A stretch of 64,000 nt of DNA from the NCBI GenBank assembly GCA_964486865.1, contig CAZAOZ010000002.1, positions 110,457 to 174,456 of the forward strand, in the 5' to 3' direction. Origin of the DNA: Ga0077527 sp964486865. GTDB taxonomy: Bacteria > Pseudomonadota > Gammaproteobacteria > Burkholderiales > SG8-41. The position numbers were made by a program, and so were the translations under genes. Positions 1-8,881 of this stretch are shown one piece after another (within the stretch, counting starts at the first letter, position 1; every line of letters starts with the position of its first letter). Under the pieces are notes generated by a model. That model did no database searches. It was not told the DNA's origin and saw only the letters and a program-made list of their open reading frames with translations.

Positions 1-400
1 AAAAATGTTCGGCGATATTCCGCCCATCACCTGCTCCCCTTCGCAACTGAACCAGGTTTTCCTCAATCTGATCAATAATGCAGCGCAGGCCATTGAGACC
101 GGCTCCGGCGAAATCACTCTGACCACCCGCACGGAAGGCGCCGATCACGTCGCTGTCGAGATCGCCGATAACGGCAAGGGCATACCGCCTGATGTCATGC
201 CGAAGATTTTCGACCCTTTTTTCACCACCAAGGCCGTCGGCAAGGGCACGGGGCTGGGGCTGTCGATTTCCTACAAGATCATCGAGCAGCATGGCGGCAG
301 GATCAGTGTTGATTCCACGGTGGGACAGGGCACACGCTTCACGATCGTGCTGCCCGTGACGCCGCCGCCAACCATGGCCGGACTGGACGAGCAGACATGA
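1..400 (+). CDS. Sensor histidine kinase, C-terminal ATPase domain (5' end outside window)
   Basis: Only the last ~132 codons are present; the reading frame is open to the window edge, so the sensor and dimerisation parts lie upstream. The visible part is a complete HATPase_c domain: N box (NQVFLNLINNAAQ), G1 box (DNGKGIP), F box (FDPFFTTK) and G2 box (GKGTGLGLS). This is the ATP-binding module that phosphorylates the conserved His of two-component kinases. The stop codon overlaps the start of the next gene in an ATGA, so it is probably translationally coupled to the kinase/receiver protein that follows, which is its most likely partner. The stimulus cannot be told from this fragment. Confidence 0.93.
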   Translation, partial: KMFGDIPPITCSPSQLNQVFLNLINNAAQAIETGSGEITLTTRTEGADHVAVEIADNGKGIPPDVMPKIFDPFFTTKAVGKGTGLGLSISYKIIEQHGGRISVDSTVGQGTRFTIVLPVTPPPTMAGLDEQT

Positions 401-2298
401 CGGCCGGCTTTCCGAAAACCATCGGCAAGTACGAGGTGCAGGGCATACTCGGCCGTGGCGGCATGGGCGTCGTCTACAAGGCATTCGATCCGGCCATCCA
501 TCGCCAGGTCGCCATCAAGACCATCACCAAATCCGCGATGGATCCCTCGGAGCTGCAGTACGCCATCGCCCGCTTCCGCCATGAAGCGCAGGCGGTGGGC
601 CGGCTGACCCATCCGCGCATCGCCGCAATTTTTGACTACGGCGAAGACGAGAACATCGCCTACATCGTCATGGAACTGGTCAACGGCAAATCGCTGTACG
701 AGCACCTGCAAAACAAGGCCAAATTCGATCTGGCCGAGATCGGGGAGATCGTGCGCCAGTTGCTCGACGGTCTCGGCTACGCGCACGCGCAGGGCGTCGT
801 GCATCGCGACATCAAACCGTCAAACATCCTGATCAACGACGACGGCCGGATCAAAATCAGCGACTTCGGCATTGCGCACCTGGATTCGTCCTCCCTGACG
901 CAGATCGGCGAGATCATGGGCTCGCCGGGTTACATGTCGCCGGAACAGTTCACCGGCGACGAACCCGACGCGCGATCCGACATCTACTCCGCGGGCGTCA
1001 TTGCCTACGAACTGCTCGCCAGCCGCAAGCCGTTCATCGGCAGCAATGTCGAAATCATGCGCCAGGTGATCAGCGAGCGCCCGGTGAATCCGTCGAAATA
1101 CAATCCGCAGATCTCGGCGCAACTCGACTGGGCCACCCACAAGGCGCTCGCCAAGAAGCGTGAAGACCGGTTTCAGACGGCCCGCGAATTCGCGCTGGCG
1201 TTCGTGCAGGGCATCAGCGCCAGTTTGCGCGCCAGCAAGAAAACGGCCGCCGAGGAGATGGCGGAGGCGCCGACACAACGTCTCGACTCCAAAATTGTTT
1301 CGGCGGCCCGCATGCTGGCCGGGCTGCAGGCCGCCAAACCGGCGGCGGAATCCGCTGCCGCCCCGGTCGCACCGGCTTTTGACACCGGCGGCAAAAAAGC
1401 AAAATTGCTGTTCGTGGACGACGAGGAGCGCATTCTCAACGCATTGCGCTCGGTTTTCCGCGCCCAATACAACGTGTTCACAGCCAGCAGCGGCCCCGAA
1501 GCCATGGAGTTTCTGAAGCGCTTCCGCCCGCATGTAGTCATCAGCGACCAGCGCATGCCGGAGATGACCGGCGTCGAATTCCTGCGCCAGATCAAGGATA
1601 TCGCGCCGCATACCGTGCGCATCCTGCTGACCGGCTATTCGGACCTCGCATCCATTGTCGGCTCGATCAATGACGGCGAGGTGTTCCGCTTCATCAGCAA
1701 ACCCTGGGACAATACCGATATCCAGAAAACCATCAGCGAGGCGGCCGCCATTGCGCTGGAACTCGCCGACACCGCCACCGCGCCGGTGATCGTGCCGGAG
1801 AAAGTCGATTGGGGCATTCTGGTAATTGATCCAGGCCAGAGCGTGTTCCGTGCCGTGAACGAATTGATGGCCGGCGCCTGCCCGGTTTTCCATGCGCCCG
1901 ACACTGATCGCGCGCTGACGCTGCTGGCGGAAAAGGAAATCGCCGTCATCATCGCCGAACTGCGCAGCGGCGACCAGAAATCAGTCGCCACCTTCAAGCT
2001 GCTGAAACAGGATCATCCGGAAATCCTCGCCATCGTCACGACAGAAGCATCGGACTCGGAACTGGTCATCGACCTGATCAACCAGGCGCAGGTGTTCCGC
2101 TTCCTGAACAAGCCGCTGAATCTCAAGCTGCTGGTGCAGCATATCCACGCCGCGCTTGCCCGGTATCAGTCTTTCCGCAAGTCACCCAAACTGCTGAAGC
2201 GGCATCGTGTGGCGGCAGCGCGCGCCGGCGACACATCGATACTTGACCAATTGCGCGAACGGATATCTTCCATACGGTCGTGGCTGGGCCGCGGCTGA
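397..2298 (+). CDS. Ser/Thr protein kinase with two C-terminal receiver domains
   Basis: 633 aa hybrid signalling protein. Residues ~12-270 form a Hanks-type kinase: glycine loop GRGGMGVVYK (19-28), ATP-anchoring K41, catalytic HRDIKPSN with D138, DFG at D156, and an MSPEQ-type P+1 region. After an Ala-rich linker (~300-330) comes a receiver domain with acidic pair D341/D342, phospho-acceptor D384 (SDQRMP) and K435 (SKPWD). A second receiver-like domain (~470-590) keeps the NKP lysine but has Glu where the phospho-acceptor Asp should be. The ATGA overlap with the upstream histidine kinase suggests that His-Asp phosphorelay feeds into Ser/Thr phosphorylation. There is no transmembrane segment, so it is cytoplasmic. 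Targets are unknown. Confidence 0.93.
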   Translation: MTAGFPKTIGKYEVQGILGRGGMGVVYKAFDPAIHRQVAIKTITKSAMDPSELQYAIARFRHEAQAVGRLTHPRIAAIFDYGEDENIAYIVMELVNGKSLYEHLQNKAKFDLAEIGEIVRQLLDGLGYAHAQGVVHRDIKPSNILINDDGRIKISDFGIAHLDSSSLTQIGEIMGSPGYMSPEQFTGDEPDARSDIYSAGVIAYELLASRKPFIGSNVEIMRQVISERPVNPSKYNPQISAQLDWATHKALAKKREDRFQTAREFALAFVQGISASLRASKKTAAEEMAEAPTQRLDSKIVSAARMLAGLQAAKPAAESAAAPVAPAFDTGGKKAKLLFVDDEERILNALRSVFRAQYNVFTASSGPEAMEFLKRFRPHVVISDQRMPEMTGVEFLRQIKDIAPHTVRILLTGYSDLASIVGSINDGEVFRFISKPWDNTDIQKTISEAAAIALELADTATAPVIVPEKVDWGILVIDPGQSVFRAVNELMAGACPVFHAPDTDRALTLLAEKEIAVIIAELRSGDQKSVATFKLLKQDHPEILAIVTTEASDSELVIDLINQAQVFRFLNKPLNLKLLVQHIHAALARYQSFRKSPKLLKRHRVAAARAGDTSILDQLRERISSIRSWLGRG

Positions 2299-2306
2299 TA
2301 GCGCGG

Positions 2307-3203
2307 TCAAAGCCAGTCGCGGGCGACCAGAAAATCCGTGTAAAGCTTCGCTTCCGGCGTGCCGGGCTGCGGCTGCCAGTCGTAGCGCCAGTGCACGATG
2401 GGCGGCAGCGACATCAGGATCGACTCGGTGCGCCCGCCCGACTGCAGTCCGAACAGCGTGCCGCGGTCATACACCAGATTGAATTCAACGTAGCGGCCGC
2501 GCCGATAGGCCTGGAAATCCCGCTCGCGTTCGCCATAGGGTAACGCACGGCGGCGCTCCACCAGCGGCACATAGGCCGGCAGGAAATGCTCGCCGACGCT
2601 GCGGGTCAGCGCAAAACAGGTGGCAAAGTCCGGTGCGCTGAGATCGTCGAAAAAAATGCCGCCCACGCCGCGCGGCTCGGCGCGATGCCTGAGATGGAAA
2701 TACCGGTCGCACCACGCCTTGAACCGCGGATGATGGTCGGTGCCGAACGGCGCCAGCGCATCCCGGCAGGTGCGATGGAAATGCGTCGCGTCTTCCTCGA
2801 ATCCGTAATACGGCGTCAGATCCATGCCGCCGCCGAACCACCACACCGGCGCAACGCCGGGTTTTTCGGCCACGAAACAGCGCACATTCATGTGCACTGT
2901 CGGCACGTACGGATTGCGCGGATGCAGCACCAACGACACGCCCAGCGCCTGGAATGAACGTCCGGCGAGTTCCGGCCGCGCAGCGGACGCGGATGGTGGC
3001 AGATTGTCGCCGAACACATGCGAAAACCCGACACCGCCGCGCTCGAACAGCGCACCACCCTCGATCAGGCGGGTGATGCCGCCGCCGCCCTGCGGACGCT
3101 CCCAGGCATCGCGCAGAAATGATCCGCCGTCGAGCGCGGCCAGGCGGGCGACGATGGTGTCCTGCAAACCGGTCAACCAGGTTTTGACTGCGGTGACGTC
3201 CAT
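2307..3203 (-). CDS. hemF: Oxygen-dependent coproporphyrinogen III oxidase
   Basis: 298 aa, matching the family's usual ~300. It catalyses aerobic oxidative decarboxylation of coproporphyrinogen III to protoporphyrinogen IX in haem synthesis. Family signatures are intact: HMNVRCF (104-110), WWFGGGMDLTPYY (121-133) and HRAEPRGVGGIFFDD (173-187). It is cytoplasmic. It converges on the kinase gene with an 8-bp gap and lies 30 bp downstream of purD on the same strand, so it may be the last gene of a purH-purD-hemF transcript. Presence of this enzyme implies that the organism makes haem in oxygen. Confidence 0.97.
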   Translation of the reverse strand: MDVTAVKTWLTGLQDTIVARLAALDGGSFLRDAWERPQGGGGITRLIEGGALFERGGVGFSHVFGDNLPPSASAARPELAGRSFQALGVSLVLHPRNPYVPTVHMNVRCFVAEKPGVAPVWWFGGGMDLTPYYGFEEDATHFHRTCRDALAPFGTDHHPRFKAWCDRYFHLRHRAEPRGVGGIFFDDLSAPDFATCFALTRSVGEHFLPAYVPLVERRRALPYGERERDFQAYRRGRYVEFNLVYDRGTLFGLQSGGRTESILMSLPPIVHWRYDWQPQPGTPEAKLYTDFLVARDWL

Positions 3204-3233
3204 CAGGTGCTCCGCTGCGCGCGGCGGCGCATA

Positions 3234-4511
3234 TTATTTGCGCCCTGCAGCGACGGCGCGATGGCCGATGTCGTGACGATACTGCATGCCGTCAAAGCGG
3301 ATCTGTTCGGCCACCTCGTACGCCCTGCGCTGCGCCATGCGTGTATTGTGCCCCAGCGCCGTGACGCACAACACGCGACCGCCGCTGGTAATCACCTCCT
3401 TGCCTGACAGGACAGCGCCGGCATGGAACACGTGATAATCCTCGCCCGGCGCCGGCAGTCCGCGGATGACATCGCCTTTGCGCGGATCGTCCGGATAGCC
3501 GGCGGCAGCCAGCACGACGCCGAGCGCCACCCGCGGATCCCAGTCGGCCTGCGCCTCGTCCAGCTTGCCGTCGAGCGCCGCCTCCAGCAGCGGCACCAGA
3601 TCGCTTTTCAGCCGCATCATGATGGGCTGCGTTTCCGGATCGCCCATGCGGCAGTTGAATTCCAGCACCTTGAGTTCTCCGTTCGCGCCGATCATCAGAC
3701 CGGCGTAGAGAAACCCGGTGTACGGCAGGCCGTCCGCCGCCATGCCGTTCAACGTCGGCTGGATCACTTCGCGCATCACGCGCGCGTGAATCTCCGGGGT
3801 CACTACCGGCGCCGGTGAATAAGCGCCCATGCCGCCGGTATTGGGACCGCGGTCGCCATCCTGCAGGCGCTTGTGATCCTGGCTGCTGGCGAGCGCCAGC
3901 GCATTGCGACCGTCGGCGAGCACAATGAAGCTTGCTTCCTCGCCCTCGAGAAATTCCTCGATGACCACGCGCGCACCCGCCGCGCCCATTTTGTTGCCGA
4001 TGAGCATCATATCGACCGCGGCGTGCGCCTCGGCAGCCGCCATGGCCACCACCACGCCTTTGCCCGCGGCCAGCCCATCGGCCTTGATGACTATGGGTGC
4101 GCCCTGTTTGTCGATGTACGCATGCGCCGCGGCAGCATCGGTGAATGTTGCATGGGCCGCAGTGGGGATGCCGTGCCGCGCCATGAAACTCTTGGCAAAA
4201 TCCTTGGAGCTTTCGAGCTGCGCTGCTTTTTGCGTCGGGCCGAAAATGCGCCGGCCGGCAGCCTGCACGGCATCGACCACACCCGCGGCGAGCGGCGCCT
4301 CGGGTCCCACCACCGTCAGGGCGATGTCATTTTTTATAATAAAATCAATTGCTTGCTGATTTCCGTCGAGTACAACGTTCTGCAATCCGTCCTCGCGCGC
4401 GGTGCCGGAATTGCCGGGCGCGACGTATACCTTGGACACCCGCGACGACTGGGCGAGTTTCCAGGCCAGCGCGTGCTCGCGGCCACCGCCGCCGATGACG
4501 AGGATTTTCAT
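3234..4511 (-). CDS. purD: Phosphoribosylamine-glycine ligase (GAR synthetase)
   Basis: 425 aa ATP-grasp enzyme that joins glycine to phosphoribosylamine in step 2 of purine synthesis. Visible signatures are the N-terminal KILVIGGGGREHALAWKL, PGNSGT, a central ATP-grasp region with IKADGLAAGKGVVVA, NTGGMGAYSPAPVVT, and EFNCRMGDPETQ near the metal-binding site. Length is normal. It follows purH on the same strand, separated by a 122-bp gap filled with short repeats. The start codon is the first in frame and begins directly with the Rossmann-like strand, as in known PurD proteins. Confidence 0.97.
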   Translation of the reverse strand: MKILVIGGGGREHALAWKLAQSSRVSKVYVAPGNSGTAREDGLQNVVLDGNQQAIDFIIKNDIALTVVGPEAPLAAGVVDAVQAAGRRIFGPTQKAAQLESSKDFAKSFMARHGIPTAAHATFTDAAAAHAYIDKQGAPIVIKADGLAAGKGVVVAMAAAEAHAAVDMMLIGNKMGAAGARVVIEEFLEGEEASFIVLADGRNALALASSQDHKRLQDGDRGPNTGGMGAYSPAPVVTPEIHARVMREVIQPTLNGMAADGLPYTGFLYAGLMIGANGELKVLEFNCRMGDPETQPIMMRLKSDLVPLLEAALDGKLDEAQADWDPRVALGVVLAAAGYPDDPRKGDVIRGLPAPGEDYHVFHAGAVLSGKEVITSGGRVLCVTALGHNTRMAQRRAYEVAEQIRFDGMQYRHDIGHRAVAAGRK

Positions 4512-4523
4512 TCAGGAATGCGT

Positions 4524-4629
4524 AATGGGTGATGGGTGATGGGTGATGGGAGGGCCCACCATGTCAAATCGGCCGCCGCGCTTTTTCCCTTCACCCTTCA
4601 CTGTTCACCCTTCACTGTTCACCCTTCAC
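4524..4629. repeat. Two short tandem repeats in the purH-purD gap
   Basis: Positions 4527-4550 hold three 7-bp units GGGTGAT plus GGG. Positions 4590-4629 hold a 14-bp unit (TTCACCCTTCACTG) in almost three copies. The second array read on the other strand (GTGAAGGGTGAA) resembles the first, so the two form a loose inverted pair around ~40 bp. The second array ends five bases before the purH stop codon. No protein is encoded here. Confidence 0.85.
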
Positions 4630-4633
4630 GTTT

Positions 4634-6196
4634 CTAGTGGCGGAAATGCCGAAACCCGGTGAACACCATCGCCATGCCGTGTTCATCGGCTGCGGCAATG
4701 ACTTCTTCATCGCGCAGGCTGCCGCCGGGCTGGATGATCGATGTCGCGCCTGCCGCGGCAACCACATCGACGCCGTCGCGGAACGGAAAAAATGCATCGG
4801 AAGCCACCACCGAGCCGGTCAGTTGCAGATTGGCGTTGCCTGCCTTGATCGACGCGATGCGCGCCGAATCGACACGGCTCATCTGGCCGGCGCCGACACC
4901 GAGGGTCTGCCCGTTGCCGCAGAACACGATGGCGTTGGATTTGACGAACTTGGCGACGCGCCAGGCAAACACCAGGTCTGCCAGTTGCGCATCCGTCGGT
5001 TTGCGCCGGGTGACCACTTTGAGCTGTGCGGCGACTACATTCATGACGTCCGGCGTCTGCACCAGCATGCCGCCGCCGACGCGCTTGACATCGAAGACGT
5101 TGGCGCCCGGGGCAAGCGGCACTTCCAGCACGCGGATATTGCCCTTCGCGGCAAATACCGCCAGCGCTTCCGGTGCGACCTGCGGTGCAATCACCACTTC
5201 GACAAACTGCCCGGCAATGGCCCGCGCCGCATGGGCGTCGAGCGCACGGTTGACGGCGATGATCCCGCCAAACGCGGAAGTCGGATCAGTGGCGAAGGCC
5301 TTGGCATAAGCCGCCGCCGGATCCGCGCCCACCGCGACGCTGCAGGGATTGGCGTGTTTGACGATCACGCAGGCCGGCACCTCGAATGTCTTGACGCATT
5401 CCCACGCCGCATCGGCATCGGCGATGTTGTTGTACGACAGCTCCTTGCCCTGCAATTGCCGGTAGCCGGCGAGAGCGCCGGGCGCCGGCGCGGGATCGCG
5501 GTAGAACGCCGCCGACTGGTGCGGATTTTCGCCGTAACGCAACGTCTGCACGCGGTCGAGTTGCAGATTGAGCCGCGCCGGAAAAACATCGCGCTTGCCG
5601 TCGGGCTGCAGCGCTGTCAGGTAATTGCTGATGGCGCCATCGTATGCCGCCGTATGCGAAAACGCCTTGCAGGCGAGACGGAAACGCGTCTCCGCCCCCA
5701 CGGCTCCGCTCGCCGCGCCCATCTCCCGCAGCACGGCGGCGTAATCGGCCGGATCGGTGATGACCGCCACATGGTCATGATTTTTCGCCGCGCTGCGCAC
5801 CATCGCCGGACCGCCGATATCGATATTCTCAATAGCCTCTTCGAGCGTGCAATCCGGGCGGGCGACCGTCTGCGCAAACGGGTAGAGATTCACCACGAGG
5901 AGATCGATGCCGGGTATGCGTGCGGTGCGCATCGCCTCGGCGTGCGCGGGCAAGTCGCGCCGCCCGAGCAATCCGGCATGGATGCGCGGGTGCAGCGTTT
6001 TCACGCGCCCGTCGAGCATTTCCGGAAATCCGGTGTAATCCGCGACCTCGGTGACCGGCAGGCCGGCGTCACGCAGCAGTTTCGCGGTGCCGCCCGTCGA
6101 TAACAGATTCACGCCGAATCCGGCGAGTCCGCGCGCAAACTCGACCACACCCGTCTTGTCGGAAACGCTGATCAGCGCTTGCTTGATGATGGCCAT
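4634..6196 (-). CDS. purH: Bifunctional AICAR formyltransferase / IMP cyclohydrolase
   Basis: 520 aa, normal length. It catalyses the last two steps of purine synthesis: formylation of AICAR with 10-formyl-THF and ring closure to IMP. The N-terminal ~200 residues are the MGS-like cyclohydrolase domain (ISVSDKTGVVEFA, STGGTAKLLRDAG, VNLYPF). The rest is the transformylase, with RYGENPHQSA, the catalytic KHANPCS motif (Lys-His) and AWRVAKFVKSNAI. It lies downstream of fis, with a 34-bp gap, and upstream of purD on the minus strand. The short spacing suggests possible cotranscription with dusB-fis. Confidence 0.97.
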   Translation of the reverse strand: MAIIKQALISVSDKTGVVEFARGLAGFGVNLLSTGGTAKLLRDAGLPVTEVADYTGFPEMLDGRVKTLHPRIHAGLLGRRDLPAHAEAMRTARIPGIDLLVVNLYPFAQTVARPDCTLEEAIENIDIGGPAMVRSAAKNHDHVAVITDPADYAAVLREMGAASGAVGAETRFRLACKAFSHTAAYDGAISNYLTALQPDGKRDVFPARLNLQLDRVQTLRYGENPHQSAAFYRDPAPAPGALAGYRQLQGKELSYNNIADADAAWECVKTFEVPACVIVKHANPCSVAVGADPAAAYAKAFATDPTSAFGGIIAVNRALDAHAARAIAGQFVEVVIAPQVAPEALAVFAAKGNIRVLEVPLAPGANVFDVKRVGGGMLVQTPDVMNVVAAQLKVVTRRKPTDAQLADLVFAWRVAKFVKSNAIVFCGNGQTLGVGAGQMSRVDSARIASIKAGNANLQLTGSVVASDAFFPFRDGVDVVAAAGATSIIQPGGSLRDEEVIAAADEHGMAMVFTGFRHFRH

Positions 6197-6230
6197 GAAA
6201 ACGGGGCGCGGAGCAGAGGAGTCGGGCGCT

Positions 6231-6470
6231 CTAGAATTTGATGTTGTAACTCTTGATCTTTTTGCGCAGGGTATTGCGGTTGATGCCCAGCATGGCTGCG
6301 GCGTGCGACTGGTTGCCGCTCACCTTGTGCAGAACGGATTCCAGCAGCGGTTTTTCCACGCTGCCGATGACCATATCATAGACGCCGCTGGCCTTCTCCC
6401 CGTCCAGATCACGGAAGTAGCCGTCGATTGCCCGGCGCACGACGCGGGCCATTTCGGTTTCATTCATCAT
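6231..6470 (-). CDS. fis: Fis family nucleoid-associated DNA-binding protein
   Basis: 79 aa from tandem ATG codons; the first overlaps the dusB stop in an ATGA. The C-terminal half is a Fis-type helix-turn-helix (GNQSHAAAMLGINRNTLRKKI). The N-terminal half has the PLLESVLHKV dimerisation helix. Known Fis proteins bend DNA and regulate rRNA promoters, recombination and supercoiling. The dusB-fis arrangement is the one found in E. coli and many other proteobacteria, which supports this call and start. A longer upstream frame running into dusB was rejected because the Fis homology begins here. Confidence 0.95.
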   Translation of the reverse strand: MMNETEMARVVRRAIDGYFRDLDGEKASGVYDMVIGSVEKPLLESVLHKVSGNQSHAAAMLGINRNTLRKKIKSYNIKF

Positions 6471-7474
6471 GCCGCAAGTTCCTCCACATAGGTCAGGCGT
6501 TCGCCCAGCCCCGATAGCGCAACAAAAAATTGATTGACGGCCGCCAACTGCCCGGCACAAGTCTGCAACTGGTTCATCGCGTGACGAAACGCCGCGGATC
6601 CCGCCAGCCCCCTGGTGTACCAGGAGATATGCTTGCGCGCGACACGCACGCCGGTGTGTTCGCCATAAAACCCGTGCAGGTCGTGCAGATGCGCAACCAG
6701 CACGCGGTGGATTTCCTCGACCGCCGGCGGCGGCAGATGCGCACCGGTCGCCAGAAAATAACTGATCTCGCGGAACATCCACGGCCGCCCCTGCGCGGCG
6801 CGGCCGATCATCACCGCATCGGCCTTGGTGTATTCCAGCACGTGCTTGACGCGCTCGGGCGTGGTGATGTCGCCGTTGGCAATCACCGGAATGCGGATCT
6901 CGGCCTTGACCGCGGCAATCGTGTCGTACTCGGCTTCACCGGTGTAGGCGCAGGCGCGGGTGCGGCCGTGGATCGCCAGCGCCTGGATGCCCGCGCTCTC
7001 GGCGATACGCGCGACGGTGCGGGCGTTGCGATGGTCGCGATCCCAGCCGGTGCGTATTTTCAGCGTGACGGGCACATGGACCGCCCCCACCACGGCGTCG
7101 AGTATGCGGCCGACCAGCGACTCGTCTTTCAGCAGCGCCGATCCGGCCATCACGTTGCACACCTTCTTGGCCGGACAGCCCATGTTGATGTCTATGATCT
7201 GCGCGCCCTGATCGACGTTGTATCGCGCCGCGTCGGCAAGCATCTGCGGATCGGCGCCGGCGATCTGCACCGAGATCGGATCGACTTCGCCCTCATGGTT
7301 GGCGCGGCGCAGTGTTTTTGCCGAACCCCACAGCAGCGAATTGCTCGATACCATCTCCGACACGGCCATGCCCGCACCCATCATCTTGCACAACTGGCGG
7401 AACGGACGATCGGTCACGCCCGCCATCGGTGCGACGATGAGGTTGTTCTTGAGTTGATAGGGGCCGATGCGCAT
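6467..7474 (-). CDS. dusB: tRNA-dihydrouridine synthase B
   Basis: 335 aa FMN enzyme that reduces uridine to dihydrouridine in the tRNA D-loop. Motifs include APMAGVTDRPFR (15-26), the catalytic Cys in NMGCPAKK (C100), LKIRTGW, IHGRTRACAYTGEAEYD, IANGDITTP and IGRAAQGRPW. The start is placed at MRIGPYQL because DusB proteins begin at this motif; an in-frame ATG 22 codons upstream (7540) would add an unconserved tail. Its stop overlaps the fis start by 4 bp, giving the classical dusB-fis operon. The 261 bp between this start and the next upstream gene holds no recognisable gene. Confidence 0.95.
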   Translation of the reverse strand: MRIGPYQLKNNLIVAPMAGVTDRPFRQLCKMMGAGMAVSEMVSSNSLLWGSAKTLRRANHEGEVDPISVQIAGADPQMLADAARYNVDQGAQIIDINMGCPAKKVCNVMAGSALLKDESLVGRILDAVVGAVHVPVTLKIRTGWDRDHRNARTVARIAESAGIQALAIHGRTRACAYTGEAEYDTIAAVKAEIRIPVIANGDITTPERVKHVLEYTKADAVMIGRAAQGRPWMFREISYFLATGAHLPPPAVEEIHRVLVAHLHDLHGFYGEHTGVRVARKHISWYTRGLAGSAAFRHAMNQLQTCAGQLAAVNQFFVALSGLGERLTYVEELAA

Positions 7475-7735
7475 CGGACTTGTTGCCGGTTTTTTGGTTT
7501 TGTGTGTGAGCAGGAAGGGCGCCATTGTAATCACACTCACTCCCGGTGCAAAGGGAAATGTGCCCGTTTTTTAATCAGCCGTCGCAGCCGCGCAACGACG
7601 CGCGCGGCCGGATTGATTCAATAATCGTAAAAGAGCTGTGGATCAACAGGTTTACTGCGCATTGCTCGAACGCAACGTGCAGATTCCGCGACAACCTGCG
7701 GCGCAGCAACGATTCGCCGGAAGATCCGCAGGAAT

Positions 7736-8881
7736 TCAGCCGCGTGCGCCGAAAGTCATCCGCCGCACCACAAAATTTTTCAGCGGCGGAATGCAGCCCA
7801 GCAAAGCAAGTCCCGTGCCGCGCGCCAGACGCAAGGGCAGCACGTCATTGGAAAACAATTGCACCAGCGAGTGCGTGAAGGCAACGCCGCCGCCGCGATC
7901 CACGCGGCGGCGTGCGCGATAAGCCGCCAGCGCCTCTGCCGTGCCGATGGTTGCGCGGTCCGCAATCGCCAACTGCTCACCCAGCTCCCAGGCGTCCCGC
8001 AAGCCGAGATTGAAGCCCTGCCCGGCAACGGGATGCAGCGACTGCGCGGCATTGCCGATGCGCGCCACATGATCCTGCACCGGCCGGCGCGTACGCCGCA
8101 GCCGCAGCGGATAACGCGCCCGCGCGGTCACTGCCGTAAATGCGCCGGCCCGCGAACCGAATTCGGCGCGCAAGGCATCCAGAAACTGCGCGGGCTCCGC
8201 GCTGCACAGTGCATCGGCGCGCGCCGGGGTGGTCGTCCAGACCAGCGCCCAGTCCTTGCCGTCCGGCAACAGCGCCAGCGGGCCATGCTGCGTAAAACGC
8301 TCATAGGCCACATTATTATGCGGGCGCTCACTCACCACGCGCGCCGTGACTGCGCACTGGTCGTAATCCAGCTGCTGCGCATCACCGTCGTCCGCCGCAC
8401 CACCGTCAGCAACCACCACCAGTTGTGCGGTCATCGTGTGCGACGCGCCGTCAATGACATATTCGACGCGCGCCGGAGCGCCGGCCTGCCATGCCGTCAC
8501 CCGCGCACCGCTGCGGCATTGCACGGCAGTCGCCGCCGCCGCGGTCGCCAGCGCCCGGGCCAGACGGCCGTAATCAATGACATAGCCGAGATCGGCCATG
8601 CCGGCTTCGTCGGCATCCAGTTCCGCCCGCCCGAATCCTCCGCGCTGCGACACATGGATGCGCCGGATCGGCGTGACCAACCCGGCAAGTTCCGGCCACA
8701 GACCGAGACGTTCGAGGATCAGACGACTACCGTACGACAGCGCCAGCGGACGCGCATCGCCGGCCGCCGCCGGGCGCGCTTCCAGCAGCACCATCTGCAA
8801 TCCGCTGTCGCGCAAGGCCAGCGCCAGGGCGCTGCCGACCGGGCCGCCGCCGATGACCACCACGTCAGCATGCTCAGTCAC
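7736..8881 (-). CDS. UbiH/UbiF/VisC family FAD-dependent hydroxylase
   Basis: 381 aa flavin monooxygenase, probably one of the ring hydroxylases of ubiquinone synthesis. The N-terminal dinucleotide fold VVVIGGGPVGSALALALRD binds FAD. A mid-protein region (VVVADGG) and the C-terminal IGNAAQSLHPVAGQGFNLGLRD correspond to the family's second FAD motif, with GN in place of the more common GD. It starts with GTG and overlaps the pepP stop by 8 bp, an arrangement like the E. coli pepP-ubiH pair, which favours UbiH. Which ring position it hydroxylates cannot be settled from sequence alone. Confidence 0.9.
   Translation of the reverse strand: MTEHADVVVIGGGPVGSALALALRDSGLQMVLLEARPAAAGDARPLALSYGSRLILERLGLWPELAGLVTPIRRIHVSQRGGFGRAELDADEAGMADLGYVIDYGRLARALATAAAATAVQCRSGARVTAWQAGAPARVEYVIDGASHTMTAQLVVVADGGAADDGDAQQLDYDQCAVTARVVSERPHNNVAYERFTQHGPLALLPDGKDWALVWTTTPARADALCSAEPAQFLDALRAEFGSRAGAFTAVTARARYPLRLRRTRRPVQDHVARIGNAAQSLHPVAGQGFNLGLRDAWELGEQLAIADRATIGTAEALAAYRARRRVDRGGGVAFTHSLVQLFSNDVLPLRLARGTGLALLGCIPPLKNFVVRRMTFGARG

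Noticed and set aside
4637..6103. 488-codon plus-strand frame opposite purH
   Set aside because: Antisense shadow of purH; residue composition is typical of complement frames and no family feature is seen.
7475..7735. Short frames in the gap upstream of dusB
   Set aside because: No ribosome-binding site, codon bias or family similarity supports any of them.
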